Shown here one piece after another: positions 48,498 through 56,859 of a stretch of 56,859 nucleotides of DNA. The notes below the pieces were generated by a model, which had not been told where the DNA came from, did no database searches, and saw only the letters and a program-made list of their open reading frames with translations. Numbering within the stretch: position 1 is the first letter of the stretch; every line of letters begins with the position of its first letter. Both the position numbers and the translations under genes were made by a program. Origin of the DNA: Flavobacteriaceae bacterium UBA3179 (GTDB lineage: Bacteria; Bacteroidota; Bacteroidia; Flavobacteriales; Flavobacteriaceae); assembly GCA_002364245.1 (NCBI GenBank), contig DEXR01000052.1, positions 37,184 to 94,042 of the forward strand, written 5' to 3'.

Positions 48498-51311
48498 TTA
48501 ATACCATTTTCTGGTAAATAAACCGAGTAATGTTCGAAGATCGAGGGTAACAATAAAACGAATTCGTTGGTCATAATTCTCCAATCCTGGTTCCCATCCT
48601 AAATTGGAATATAGTGGGAAGTAAAGCTCAAAATAATCGGCGACTAAACTTAGACGGATTCCTGTGTCAAATACTCCTTGGGTACCTCGATCGGTGTTAT
48701 GTATTAAACCAACATCACCGTACGCGTATACCCATTTCCATATATTGGTACTGGCATTTAATGTTGTAATCCAGCTATTGGCAAACTTGGGTTTTAACTG
48801 GGACTTAAAACCCCCTTCAGCAACTATTAATTGCTGACTAAAAAGTCCGCTTTGTTCACTTCTTCCGTAGTAATTGTAATCAAAAAGGTAATCTGTTGGT
48901 CTATCTAAGGCAAAACTGAAAAAATCTTCATTTTCACGTGTATCATTGAAAAGAAAGGCACCCGCAAAAAAACGAAGGTTTAATTGACGGTTGTTTAAAA
49001 AGAGTTTCCGGTATTCAAAAGTGGTAGAAATCTTACTGAATTTTGCTGAAATTTCATAATCGACCACCCCTTTAAAATAATTAATCAAATTAGGGTTAGA
49101 ATACACGTACTGAAGATTAAAAACACTATAATTAGGCTCTTGATCTGGGTCGTTAGGATTGTCATCCCTAATTACATTTACACTTCTCAGGTTGATAAAT
49201 TGCTTTTCATTGTTCCGTAAATCCTTATTTCGGAAAGCGAAGGTCATAAACGGTGTATATCGTCTGTAAAATAGATCACGGTCGTACGAAAAATAGCTTC
49301 CGGCAAACCCATACCGCATCGAGTATAGAGACTCCTTATCTAAATTTTGAGTATATACTAATGATCCACTTCCTATTATTGTATTGGATTTGAGCCCAAT
49401 TTGGGGGGTTACTTTATAATGAAACCCTTTTGGCAGTACTGTTTTATTATACACTTTTGGCCCTACTACGAAACCATCATACAAGTTGTACTGAAACTCC
49501 GGCATAAAAAACACCTGATTATAGCGTGAATCACCAACATCTTGAAACAACCTAAATTGAAACGGACGATTAAACAATCCTTTTACGGCTTTATAGTTGT
49601 TGCGTTGGTTGTATTCTGGGATTGTTTTTTCGTAATTTAAAACTAGTTTTCTAATGTCCTTTTTGGGTACGGTAACCGTTGCTGTGCTGTCAATAGGCAA
49701 TAACCATTTTTTAAAGAGAATACTGTCGTTATTGATTCCGTAGAGCGAAACAGGCATGCTGTTTTTACGGGTATTCTTAACGGTTACTTTAAGGGAATCA
49801 CCTTGTTTTTCAACATCTTTTATTCTGAAATCAATAGTGGTACGAGAATCTATATAATCAGTAAAAAACCAATTGATAGGTAAGGTTGTATTTTTTTGAA
49901 GTGTTTCTTGAAAAGTTGTCGGTTTAATTGGTTTCAGCTTATTTTCAGAATAAAATTCTTTAATACTTTTTGAAACGGTTCCTTTCCCTAAATAATCAGA
50001 AAGGTACTTTAGCCCCGCACCGCCATAATAATCGTTTGCAATGTTTTTATTAAACTTCAGCAACGAATCTCGAGAAGTGGTTAAGGATTGTTGTAAGTTA
50101 TTTCGAGCTACATTCTGATATAAAAGTGGGTATTGATCGTTAAATTCTAAATCGGCTGCGTGCGCCCAACGGATCACCCAGAAATTACTAAGACTTCCTA
50201 TAATTTTCATTTTAGGATAGTAGGTGTCTACATACTCCATCATTAAATGAATTTGCAACGCACCAATTAACCAACTGTCTTTTCGTGGATTAAGGGAAAG
50301 AGAAGTTTCAAGGTATTTTCTGGTTATGGATTTAAGCTGCTCCATATCGTACTCAAAACCGGCTGGGAAGGGGCTAATAAAGTCAGGAAGTTGGTTGAGA
50401 CCGTACACAGGACTATTTCTGTACTCTGCTTCGCTTATCACCATTTTTTCAAACGGATACTCACCAAGTTTGTCTCCTAAAAAGTGCACAACCCTGTCAA
50501 CTGCAAGGGCACTGATTTGAGGGGAAACCTTTTCGTCTTTTAAATTAGTAACAATAGTAAACTTATCGGTTTCTATAGTTTCAAAAGAGGTTTCTTTTTC
50601 AAGGAATATTGTAGCTTGATTACGTTCTTTTCCTTGAAGTAAAATATTTTTTTGATTCTCAGAAATCGTTTCAGAAATAATATTAAAGTCTGAAGTAAGG
50701 GTATATTCCTGAGGTATTTTAAAATCTATTGAAAAAGAGGAAGGTGTTAAAAAAAGATCATCCGTGTTTTTATTACTGTAAGTCTGCCAGCCGTTATCAA
50801 AAACAGCGGGTGAAATGTACCAATATTTAAGTTTATAATTGTTGTTGCCAGTTACTCCAAAGCGTGTAAATTTTGTGCTTGGTAACTTTACTGTGTACAT
50901 TAAATTAACCGTAAATTTTTCCCCTGGCATTATGGGCGTTTGCGGTATAATTTTGATAATATCTGCTACTTTATCACGATCCCAGACTATCGTGTTATTG
51001 GCGTTGTCTGTAATGCTATGCAGGTCTGTTTTCCCGCGGTCTTCCTTTTTTTCAAAATGAAACGAACTATTATAGTTTTCGGCAAAACGTTTAGCCAAAG
51101 GGGTGGTTTTGCTTGAAAAACTATTGGCCCAATCGTTTAAATAAACTTCTTGCCATGCTATGTTTGAGCTGTTTTCAAACACTATTTGCTGGCTTATTTG
51201 TATGCTTTTGGTTTCAGGTTTTAACTCTGCATCAATAGAAATCTCGTATTGAGCGGACATGGTGACCACGAATAAGCAACAAATACTGGTTATGAAGTTT
51301 TTTATTTTCAA
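48498..51311 (-). CDS. M1 aminopeptidase-like pseudoenzyme fused to a beta-barrel-like domain
   Basis: A 937-residue protein with signal peptide (MKIKNFITSICCLFVVTMSAQ). Residues ~22-560 follow the M1 peptidase layout: N-terminal saddle domain, then YPFEKMVISEAEYRNSPVYGLNQLPDF in place of the GAMEN region. Where HExxH should be, the sequence reads SITRKYLETSL, and where WLNEG should be, WLIGALQ (near residue 345), so the zinc ligands and catalytic Glu are lost. The last ~330 residues alternate like outer-membrane strands and end in aromatic-rich TLDLRTLLGLFTRKWY. It starts with TTG overlapping the TGA of the upstream gene. Confidence 0.85.
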   Translation of the reverse strand: MKIKNFITSICCLFVVTMSAQYEISIDAELKPETKSIQISQQIVFENSSNIAWQEVYLNDWANSFSSKTTPLAKRFAENYNSSFHFEKKEDRGKTDLHSITDNANNTIVWDRDKVADIIKIIPQTPIMPGEKFTVNLMYTVKLPSTKFTRFGVTGNNNYKLKYWYISPAVFDNGWQTYSNKNTDDLFLTPSSFSIDFKIPQEYTLTSDFNIISETISENQKNILLQGKERNQATIFLEKETSFETIETDKFTIVTNLKDEKVSPQISALAVDRVVHFLGDKLGEYPFEKMVISEAEYRNSPVYGLNQLPDFISPFPAGFEYDMEQLKSITRKYLETSLSLNPRKDSWLIGALQIHLMMEYVDTYYPKMKIIGSLSNFWVIRWAHAADLEFNDQYPLLYQNVARNNLQQSLTTSRDSLLKFNKNIANDYYGGAGLKYLSDYLGKGTVSKSIKEFYSENKLKPIKPTTFQETLQKNTTLPINWFFTDYIDSRTTIDFRIKDVEKQGDSLKVTVKNTRKNSMPVSLYGINNDSILFKKWLLPIDSTATVTVPKKDIRKLVLNYEKTIPEYNQRNNYKAVKGLFNRPFQFRLFQDVGDSRYNQVFFMPEFQYNLYDGFVVGPKVYNKTVLPKGFHYKVTPQIGLKSNTIIGSGSLVYTQNLDKESLYSMRYGFAGSYFSYDRDLFYRRYTPFMTFAFRNKDLRNNEKQFINLRSVNVIRDDNPNDPDQEPNYSVFNLQYVYSNPNLINYFKGVVDYEISAKFSKISTTFEYRKLFLNNRQLNLRFFAGAFLFNDTRENEDFFSFALDRPTDYLFDYNYYGRSEQSGLFSQQLIVAEGGFKSQLKPKFANSWITTLNASTNIWKWVYAYGDVGLIHNTDRGTQGVFDTGIRLSLVADYFELYFPLYSNLGWEPGLENYDQRIRFIVTLDLRTLLGLFTRKWY

Positions 51312-52555
51312 GAAGTTTTTATGAATTTCAGTGGTTTGTGCCCAGTATCGGGTTTTATATAATATATACCGTTTGCTAAATGTGAAACAGTAATTTGAAT
51401 AATATCTGCTGAACTATTTAGCTTATAGTCTAGAACTTTTTGTCCTAATGTATTATAAATTGTAAGCTTATTTATATCAAGAATTTGATTGTGGACTTTT
51501 ATCCTTAAAAAGGTTTTAGCCAGTGTGTTTTCAATTGAAATAGTTGTTGAGTTTTCAGTAAAACTTACATTGTTTAAAATAATTTCTTTATCCGTCTCAA
51601 GCTCCATAGTTACTGGAAGATGATCACTCATGCTAAAAAGGTTATCCCTAAGTGCTTGTGAAAAAGCCCCATTACAATCATTGTCGCTAATACTTTTGTT
51701 AAAGCAATTTCCATTATTGCCAAACGCCTTGTAACTGTTTTCAATATACCGTAACGTAGGGTTTGCCAGCATATTTTCTGAAACCAATATAAAATCGAAC
51801 CTATCGTCCATGCCTCCCCCTGCACCAGCACCAAAAGGCCCAGAATTTAAGCGTGTACTTTGCGTATGGACCGCTGTGAAATTTGCGTTAGCATGCCACA
51901 GACCGGGAGTGTTAATAGGGTCTACCATTGTGATAGCATTTGAGGGGTCCAATAATTCTTGGTAAGCAGGTTCGGTAGAGCTGTATAGGTTTAAGTCTCC
52001 AGCAAATATCACAAACGAATTAGCGTCTAACTCTTCCAACTTATTGGTAAACGCCTGTGCCATCTGTAAGCGTTTCATTTCATTTTCCCCACCAGTACTT
52101 GCTTTTAAGTGTGTAACAAATACTTCAATAAATAAAGGGTCACTATCTCCATCTGTCGTTTTCATTTTAAGAGTATACCTGTTTATGTCTCGAATGTTGG
52201 TGGTTATTATTTCGGAAGAAATTAAAATGAACTTTGATGTTTTAAAAAATATCAATTGTTGCAAATCTGCAAATCCTGATTGATTTTCAAGATAAGGCGC
52301 TCTCGAATAGTTTGAACCTCCGTCATTTAGTGAAACATCAAGTATTTCATCAGCGCCTTCTTCACTTTGTAGTTCACAGACCATAAAAATATCTGGCTCA
52401 TACTCATTGAGGATATTTTGTAATATAGTAGATCTGTTTCCGGGCAGGGCTTCAGGGAACTCCAATAGGTTATAAAACATGGTTTTAATGGTACTTTGCG
52501 AAACTGCAGAAATACCGATTAAAAAACATGTAAAAACTAAGAGCTTTTTAAGCAT
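51308..52555 (-). CDS. Secreted endonuclease/exonuclease/phosphatase family protein with T9SS domain
   Basis: A 415-residue protein. Signal peptide MLKKLLVFTCFLIGISAVSQ, then an EEP (DNase I-like) domain with the metal-binding Asn (MFYNLLEFPE), Glu (MVCELQSEEG), the DLN motif (FAGDLNLYSS) and the terminal DH pair (SMSDHLPVTME). The last ~75 residues form a T9SS sorting domain (KLTIYNTLGQKVLDYKL ... GIYYIKP). It is likely exported and may cleave nucleic acid or phosphoesters outside the cell. It overlaps the M1-like gene by 4 nt. Confidence 0.9.
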   Translation of the reverse strand: MLKKLLVFTCFLIGISAVSQSTIKTMFYNLLEFPEALPGNRSTILQNILNEYEPDIFMVCELQSEEGADEILDVSLNDGGSNYSRAPYLENQSGFADLQQLIFFKTSKFILISSEIITTNIRDINRYTLKMKTTDGDSDPLFIEVFVTHLKASTGGENEMKRLQMAQAFTNKLEELDANSFVIFAGDLNLYSSTEPAYQELLDPSNAITMVDPINTPGLWHANANFTAVHTQSTRLNSGPFGAGAGGGMDDRFDFILVSENMLANPTLRYIENSYKAFGNNGNCFNKSISDNDCNGAFSQALRDNLFSMSDHLPVTMELETDKEIILNNVSFTENSTTISIENTLAKTFLRIKVHNQILDINKLTIYNTLGQKVLDYKLNSSADIIQITVSHLANGIYYIKPDTGHKPLKFIKTS

Positions 52556-52572
52556 ATTGGGGAGGATATATT

Positions 52573-53262
52573 TTAGAAGTTAGGGCTAAGGTTATATTCA
52601 TCATAAAACTGATTTAATATATCGAGCACTTCATCTTCATTATCAACAATGTGAACTAACTCTAAATCTTCTGCACTAACATTGTTATTTGCCTCAAGAA
52701 GTGTGCCTTTAACCCAATCCCATAATCCGCTCCAGAATTTTGTACCTACCAATATCAACGGGAACTTATCTATTTTATGGGTTTGTATAAGGGTAAGGGC
52801 TTCAAAAAACTCGTCAAGTGTTCCAAAACCACCTGGCATAACCACGAAGCCTTGTGAATATTTAACGAACATTACTTTGCGTACAAAAAAGTAGTCAAAA
52901 TCAATGCTTTTGTCGCTGTCAATATATGGGTTGTCGTGTTGCTCAAACGGTAATGTAATATTTAATCCTACAGAAGTTCCTCCGGCCAAATGTGCCCCTT
53001 TATTACCAGCTTCCATAATACCTGGACCACCACCTGTAATAACACCATAGCCGTTATTGGTTATTTTTTCAGCAATTCTTTCGGCTAATTTATAATGTTC
53101 GTGGTCTGGCTTAGTACGGGCCGAACCAAAAATAGAAACGCAAGGACCAATTCTACTCAGTTTTTCGTACCCATTTACAAATTCACCCATAATCTTGAAG
53201 ATGGCCCAAGAATCATTGGTTTTTACTAAGTTCCAGTTTTTATTTTTTTGTTCGTTTCTCAT
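52573..53262 (-). CDS. LOG family protein (TIGR00730, Rossmann fold)
   Basis: A 229-residue protein. The hallmark motif PGGFGTLDEFFE (PGGxGTxxE) is near residue 145, with CVSIFGSARTK and ITGGGPGIMEAGNKGAH upstream. LOG proteins are nucleoside 5'-monophosphate phosphoribohydrolases; older annotation as lysine decarboxylase is misleading. Cytosolic. Its partner genes are not evident, though uvrA is upstream in the same direction. Confidence 0.93.
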   Translation of the reverse strand: MRNEQKNKNWNLVKTNDSWAIFKIMGEFVNGYEKLSRIGPCVSIFGSARTKPDHEHYKLAERIAEKITNNGYGVITGGGPGIMEAGNKGAHLAGGTSVGLNITLPFEQHDNPYIDSDKSIDFDYFFVRKVMFVKYSQGFVVMPGGFGTLDEFFEALTLIQTHKIDKFPLILVGTKFWSGLWDWVKGTLLEANNNVSAEDLELVHIVDNEDEVLDILNQFYDEYNLSPNF

Positions 53263-53353
53263 AATTTAAAATCTGTAATTTTTTTTTGAATGTAAATTAG
53301 ATGCTTAAACTAATCTTTTCACAACTATCATTTATTCAATTAGCAGCTTTTGC

Positions 53354-56188
53354 TCACGAATGTAGTTCTTTTTTAAGAAAATGAGCAGTATGGCTTTTTT
53401 TGTTTTTAATAACTTCTTCAGGAGTACCTTTCGCAATTACTTTGCCACCTTTTTTTCCTCCTTCAGGGCCAATATCAATAATGTAATCCACCGTTTTTAT
53501 AACATCCAGATTGTGTTCTATAATTAGTACTGTGTTTCCCTTTTTAACCAACTTGTTCAATACCAACATTAATACCCTGATGTCTTCAAAATGTAAACCT
53601 GTTGTGGGCTCATCCAGTATGTAAAAAGTATTTCCGGTTCCTCTTTTTGAAAGCTCTGTTGCCAATTTTACACGTTGTGCCTCTCCACCAGAAAGGGTGG
53701 TGGATTGTTGTCCTAATGTAATATAACCCAATCCCACATCTTGGATGGTTTTAAGTTTTCTATAAACTTTCGGGATGTGTTCAAAAAACTCACACGCTTC
53801 ATTAATGGTCATACTCAGTACATCATATATTGAGTTGCCTTTATAGCGAATTTCTAATGTTTCCCGGTTAAAGCGTTTTCCTTGACATGTTTCACACTCT
53901 ACATACACATCGGGCAGGAAGTTCATTTCAATCACCTTTAATCCGGCTCCCTTACAGGTTTCACAACGCCCGCCTTTAACATTAAAGCTGAAACGCCCTG
54001 GTTTATAACCTCGGATCATAGATTCGGGGATTTTAGCGAATAAACTCCGTATTTCTGAAAAAACACCGGTATAGGTTGCTGGGTTGGAACGTGGTGTGCG
54101 GCCAATGGGCGATTGGTTAATATCAATCACTTTGTCAAGGTGTTCTAACCCTTCAATTTTTTTATATGGCATCGGTTTTTTTACACCATTGTATATTTCG
54201 GCATTTAAAATAGGGTAGAGCGTCTCGTTTATTAAAGTAGATTTTCCACTCCCTGAAACGCCTGTAATTCCAATCATAGTCCCTAAAGGAAACTCAACCG
54301 TTACTTTTTTCAAGTTGTTTCCAGTAGCGCCCGAAAGCTTTAAGGTTTTTCCGTTGCCTTCCCGTCTTTTTTTGGGAATTTCGATTTCCTTGCTTCCGTT
54401 AAGGTATTCTGCGGTAAGGGTTTTGTGTTTTAATATTTCCGAAGGGGTTCCTTCCGAAACAATTTCACCACCGTGTTTTCCTGCCGCTGGGCCAATGTCG
54501 ATTACATAATCGGCACTTTCAATCATTTCTTTGTCATGTTCTACCACAAGAACCGAATTGCCTATTTCACGAAGGGAAACCAAGGATTCTATCAATTTTT
54601 TATTATCGCGTTGATGTAGACCAATACTAGGCTCATCAAGAATGTAAAGTACCCCAACTAATTGCGAACCAATTTGCGTAGCCAACCTGATACGTTGTGC
54701 TTCCCCGCCTGACAAGGATTTTGAGCTTCGGTCGAGCGCTAAATACGTTAAACCAACATCAACTAAAAACTGAATACGCGTTCGTACTTCTTTTATAATT
54801 TCTGAACCAATTTTAAGCTGTGTTTCGCTTAAATCTTTTTCTATATTTTTAAACCAACTTGCCAGTTCGATGATGTCCATATGGGCAAGTTCGGCTATGT
54901 TTTTATCATTCACTTTAAAAAACAGCGACTCTTTTCGCAATCGACTTCCTTCGCATTCTGGACAAACTACTTTGTCCATATATTCTTTTGCCCAACGCTG
55001 TAAGGATCGGGATTCGTTTGCTTCAAACGTGTTTTGTAAAAAAGTGGCAACCCCTTCAAAATCGATTTTATATTTTCGGGTAATCCCAAGTGTTTTTGAG
55101 TCTACTTCAAAAGCTGAGTTTCCACCGTGGAAAATCATTTCTTTTGCTTCTTTCGGAATTTCACTGAATGGATCGCTTAATTCAAAATCGAACTTTTGTG
55201 CAATTAATTCAAGTTGTTTAAAAACCCAATTTTTCTTTTGAGGCCCGTGTGGTGCCAACGCTCCTTTCTTGATAGACAAACTTTCGTCCGGGACAATTTT
55301 ATTGAGGTTTACTTCGTATAAAGTCCCTAATCCTTTACAATTTGGGCACATTCCTTTAGGTGAATTGAATGAGAAGTTATTCGGTTCGGGATTCGGGTAC
55401 GAAATTCCTGTGGTTGGGCACATTAACGAACGACTAAAAAATCGAGCTTTATTGGTCTCGTTATCCAAAACCATTAACACATCGTCGCCGTGATACATGG
55501 CGGTATTTATGGTTTCGCTAAGGCGTTTGCTGTTCTCTGTTTCAGTTGAAACTTTTAAACGGTCAATTACAATCTCGATATCGTGGGTTTTATAGCGGTC
55601 TGTACGCATTCCCTTTACAATATCTTTTACCTCGCCGTCAACCCTAACTTTTACAAAGCCTTGCTTAGCAATTTGCTCAAAAAGTTCACGATAGTGTCCT
55701 TTTCTGGAGCGGATAACCGGAGCCAAAACGCTAATTTTTTTACCATTAAACTCTTCAATAATCAGGTTTTTAATCTGTTCATCGCTATAACTCACCATTT
55801 TTTCACCAGTATTATAACTATATGCATCGCTGGCTCGTGCATATAACAAACGGAGGAAATCGTAAATTTCGGTAATGGTGCCTACTGTAGATCGTGGACT
55901 TTTACTAGTCGTTTTTTGTTCAATTGCAATAACAGGGGATAGGCCTTCAATTTTATCAACATCTGGACGTTCTAAGTTTCCTAAAAATTGGCGGGCGTAG
56001 GCAGAGAATGTTTCAATATATCGACGTTGCCCTTCAGCATAGATAGTATCAAAGGCTAATGAAGATTTTCCGCTACCGGATAAACCAGTAATGACAACTA
56101 ATTTATCTCTTGGAATTTTAACATCAATGTCCTTTAAATTATGGACACGTGCCCCTAAAACTTCAATAAAATCTTCATTTTTTGCCAT
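53354..56188 (-). CDS. uvrA: Excinuclease ABC subunit A
   Basis: A 944-residue UvrA of full length. The first ATPase has Walker [15 protein letters not shown], with its signature at [20 protein letters not shown] and Walker [16 protein letters not shown]. The second has [33 protein letters not shown] and [15 protein letters not shown]. Zinc modules show CPTTG...CPNCKG and CETCKGAG...CETCQGKRF. It loads UvrB on DNA lesions in nucleotide excision repair. The start at 56188 fits a -7 box 6 nt upstream; the in-frame ATG at 56197 would overlap that box. Confidence 0.97.
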   Translation of the reverse strand: MAKNEDFIEVLGARVHNLKDIDVKIPRDKLVVITGLSGSGKSSLAFDTIYAEGQRRYIETFSAYARQFLGNLERPDVDKIEGLSPVIAIEQKTTSKSPRSTVGTITEIYDFLRLLYARASDAYSYNTGEKMVSYSDEQIKNLIIEEFNGKKISVLAPVIRSRKGHYRELFEQIAKQGFVKVRVDGEVKDIVKGMRTDRYKTHDIEIVIDRLKVSTETENSKRLSETINTAMYHGDDVLMVLDNETNKARFFSRSLMCPTTGISYPNPEPNNFSFNSPKGMCPNCKGLGTLYEVNLNKIVPDESLSIKKGALAPHGPQKKNWVFKQLELIAQKFDFELSDPFSEIPKEAKEMIFHGGNSAFEVDSKTLGITRKYKIDFEGVATFLQNTFEANESRSLQRWAKEYMDKVVCPECEGSRLRKESLFFKVNDKNIAELAHMDIIELASWFKNIEKDLSETQLKIGSEIIKEVRTRIQFLVDVGLTYLALDRSSKSLSGGEAQRIRLATQIGSQLVGVLYILDEPSIGLHQRDNKKLIESLVSLREIGNSVLVVEHDKEMIESADYVIDIGPAAGKHGGEIVSEGTPSEILKHKTLTAEYLNGSKEIEIPKKRREGNGKTLKLSGATGNNLKKVTVEFPLGTMIGITGVSGSGKSTLINETLYPILNAEIYNGVKKPMPYKKIEGLEHLDKVIDINQSPIGRTPRSNPATYTGVFSEIRSLFAKIPESMIRGYKPGRFSFNVKGGRCETCKGAGLKVIEMNFLPDVYVECETCQGKRFNRETLEIRYKGNSIYDVLSMTINEACEFFEHIPKVYRKLKTIQDVGLGYITLGQQSTTLSGGEAQRVKLATELSKRGTGNTFYILDEPTTGLHFEDIRVLMLVLNKLVKKGNTVLIIEHNLDVIKTVDYIIDIGPEGGKKGGKVIAKGTPEEVIKNKKSHTAHFLKKELHS

Positions 56189-56194
56189 AGTTTG

Positions 56195-56202
56195 CAAAGG
56201 TA
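56195..56202 (-). promoter_or_regulatory. -7 box (TACCTTTG) 6 nt before uvrA
   Basis: An exact TAnnTTTG match on the minus strand. The 6-nt spacing to the ATG at 56188 suggests a leaderless or near-leaderless uvrA mRNA. Confidence 0.5.
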
Positions 56203-56277
56203 CTCATTTGAACTTAAATTTTAGAACTTGGTTTGGCTTGGCTGTATTGTTTTTCTGAAGAAAAAGAAAACGTATTA

Positions 56278-56859
56278 CTAGTTAACGGAATTATTCAAAA
56301 AACGAAAAAAAGTTGTACTTATAAAGAAAACCACACTAATTACAAATGAATAGCTTACTATCAATGAAAGTATAGTGAGGTTAAAAAGGAAAAATGCTAG
56401 TGGAAGCAGTACACCAAAAAAGACCAATAACAAAAATAAGAGGTATAAGTAGCGAGAAATAGCAGGTAATTTTTCGGATGATTTTTCCTGAAGTTGATAC
56501 AGTTTTGGCAACACTTCATTGGTGATATACTCTCCTAGCTTTGATAAAAATACTTCGTTAAATGATGAATCTTCAAAAGCTTTACTATCTATGGAAATAG
56601 CATGCATCATAATTTTTTCTTGATGCCTTTCGTAGATAGCGTCAAGGTCTAACGCTTCTTTATAGGTTCCGTATTTGTATCCGAAGTAGTACCATAACCC
56701 AGATCCACATTTGTGCTCTAACCATTTTTGAATAAGCTCTTTTTTGTAAGACTCTGGTTTTGCAATGGTTTCAGGAATGTGTTTTTGCTTAGTGTCTGTT
56801 TGTAATAATGATTTTAACTCCAAATACAGGTTTTCAGTATCTGCGTAATTATTTTTTTC
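56278..56859 (-). CDS. Unknown membrane protein, 5' end outside window
   Basis: The frame stays open from a TTG at 56823 to the window edge (upstream residues read EKNNYADTENLY), so the gene probably begins outside the window. The visible ~193 residues are a soluble part with KWLEHKCGSGLWYYFGYKYG and DLDAIYERHQEKIMMHAISI, followed by two TM segments near the C-terminus (LYLLFLLLVFFGVLLPLAFFLF and the next helix). Family not recognised. Confidence 0.65.
   Translation of the reverse strand, partial: EKNNYADTENLYLELKSLLQTDTKQKHIPETIAKPESYKKELIQKWLEHKCGSGLWYYFGYKYGTYKEALDLDAIYERHQEKIMMHAISIDSKAFEDSSFNEVFLSKLGEYITNEVLPKLYQLQEKSSEKLPAISRYLYLLFLLLVFFGVLLPLAFFLFNLTILSLIVSYSFVISVVFFISTTFFRFLNNSVN

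Overview
The window looks like a chromosomal segment of a member of the Flavobacteriaceae (Bacteroidota), probably marine. The signs are: two proteins ending in type IX secretion (T9SS) sorting domains; -7 promoter boxes of the Bacteroidota form TAnnTTTG; few Shine-Dalgarno sequences; menaquinone genes; a fused E1 2-oxoacid dehydrogenase; and many flavobacterial families of unknown function. The DNA is AT-rich and gene-dense, with no gene-free stretch above 300 bases. I see no rRNA, tRNA, CRISPR array, insertion sequence, integrase or phage structural locus, apart from one isolated tail-tube-like gene. Genus cannot be decided from the sequence alone.

Layout. 1-2.3 kb: end of an M16 protease gene. 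2.4-7.1 kb: a forward operon with a DUF2891 lipoprotein, an Nramp-fold transporter lacking the metal-binding motif, and 5-oxoprolinase pxpABC. 7.1-11.7 kb (reverse): a membrane-anchored patatin, then a three-gene cassette around a contractile-injection tube-like protein. 11.9-14.4 kb: a small soluble protein, a 7-TM protein, a histidine kinase and a response regulator. 14.4-23.4 kb: pseudouridine synthase, panB, serine dehydratase, umuDC, a secreted DUF4397 protein, two oxidoreductases and a CPBP protease. 23.7-28.6 kb: dnaK and a tightly overlapped ABC-transporter operon. 28.6-31 kb: DUF4412, LRR and esterase genes. 31-38.3 kb: menaquinone genes (thioesterase, menF, menD, menB) interleaved with cvfB-like and secreted-protein genes. 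38.3-43.2 kb: a fatty-acid hydroxylase-type protein and an operon of QEGLA metallopeptidase, ATP-grasp ligase and AstE-like deacylase. 43.4-45.2 kb: asnB behind a leader-peptide attenuator. 45.3-56.9 kb: fused E1 dehydrogenase, an M1-like pseudopeptidase fused to a barrel and coupled to a secreted nuclease-like protein, a LOG-family protein, uvrA, and a truncated membrane-protein gene.

The strongest new signal is upstream of asnB. It is a 16-residue ORF with seven consecutive Asn codons, then an antiterminator segment that copies the 3' arm of the terminator, then an intrinsic terminator. Together these form a complete asparagine-responsive attenuator. Other notable signals: a UmuD that has lost its cleavage-site Cys and both catalytic residues; an Nramp homologue without its metal motif inside a 5-oxoproline operon; an orphan tube-protein cassette; a MATCAP-type peptidase / ATP-grasp / deacylase operon; a pseudouridine synthase gene without ATG, GTG or TTG; a perfect palindrome plus sigma-54-like promoter before dnaK; and several genes whose -7 box lies 5-6 nt before the start codon, which predicts leaderless mRNAs.
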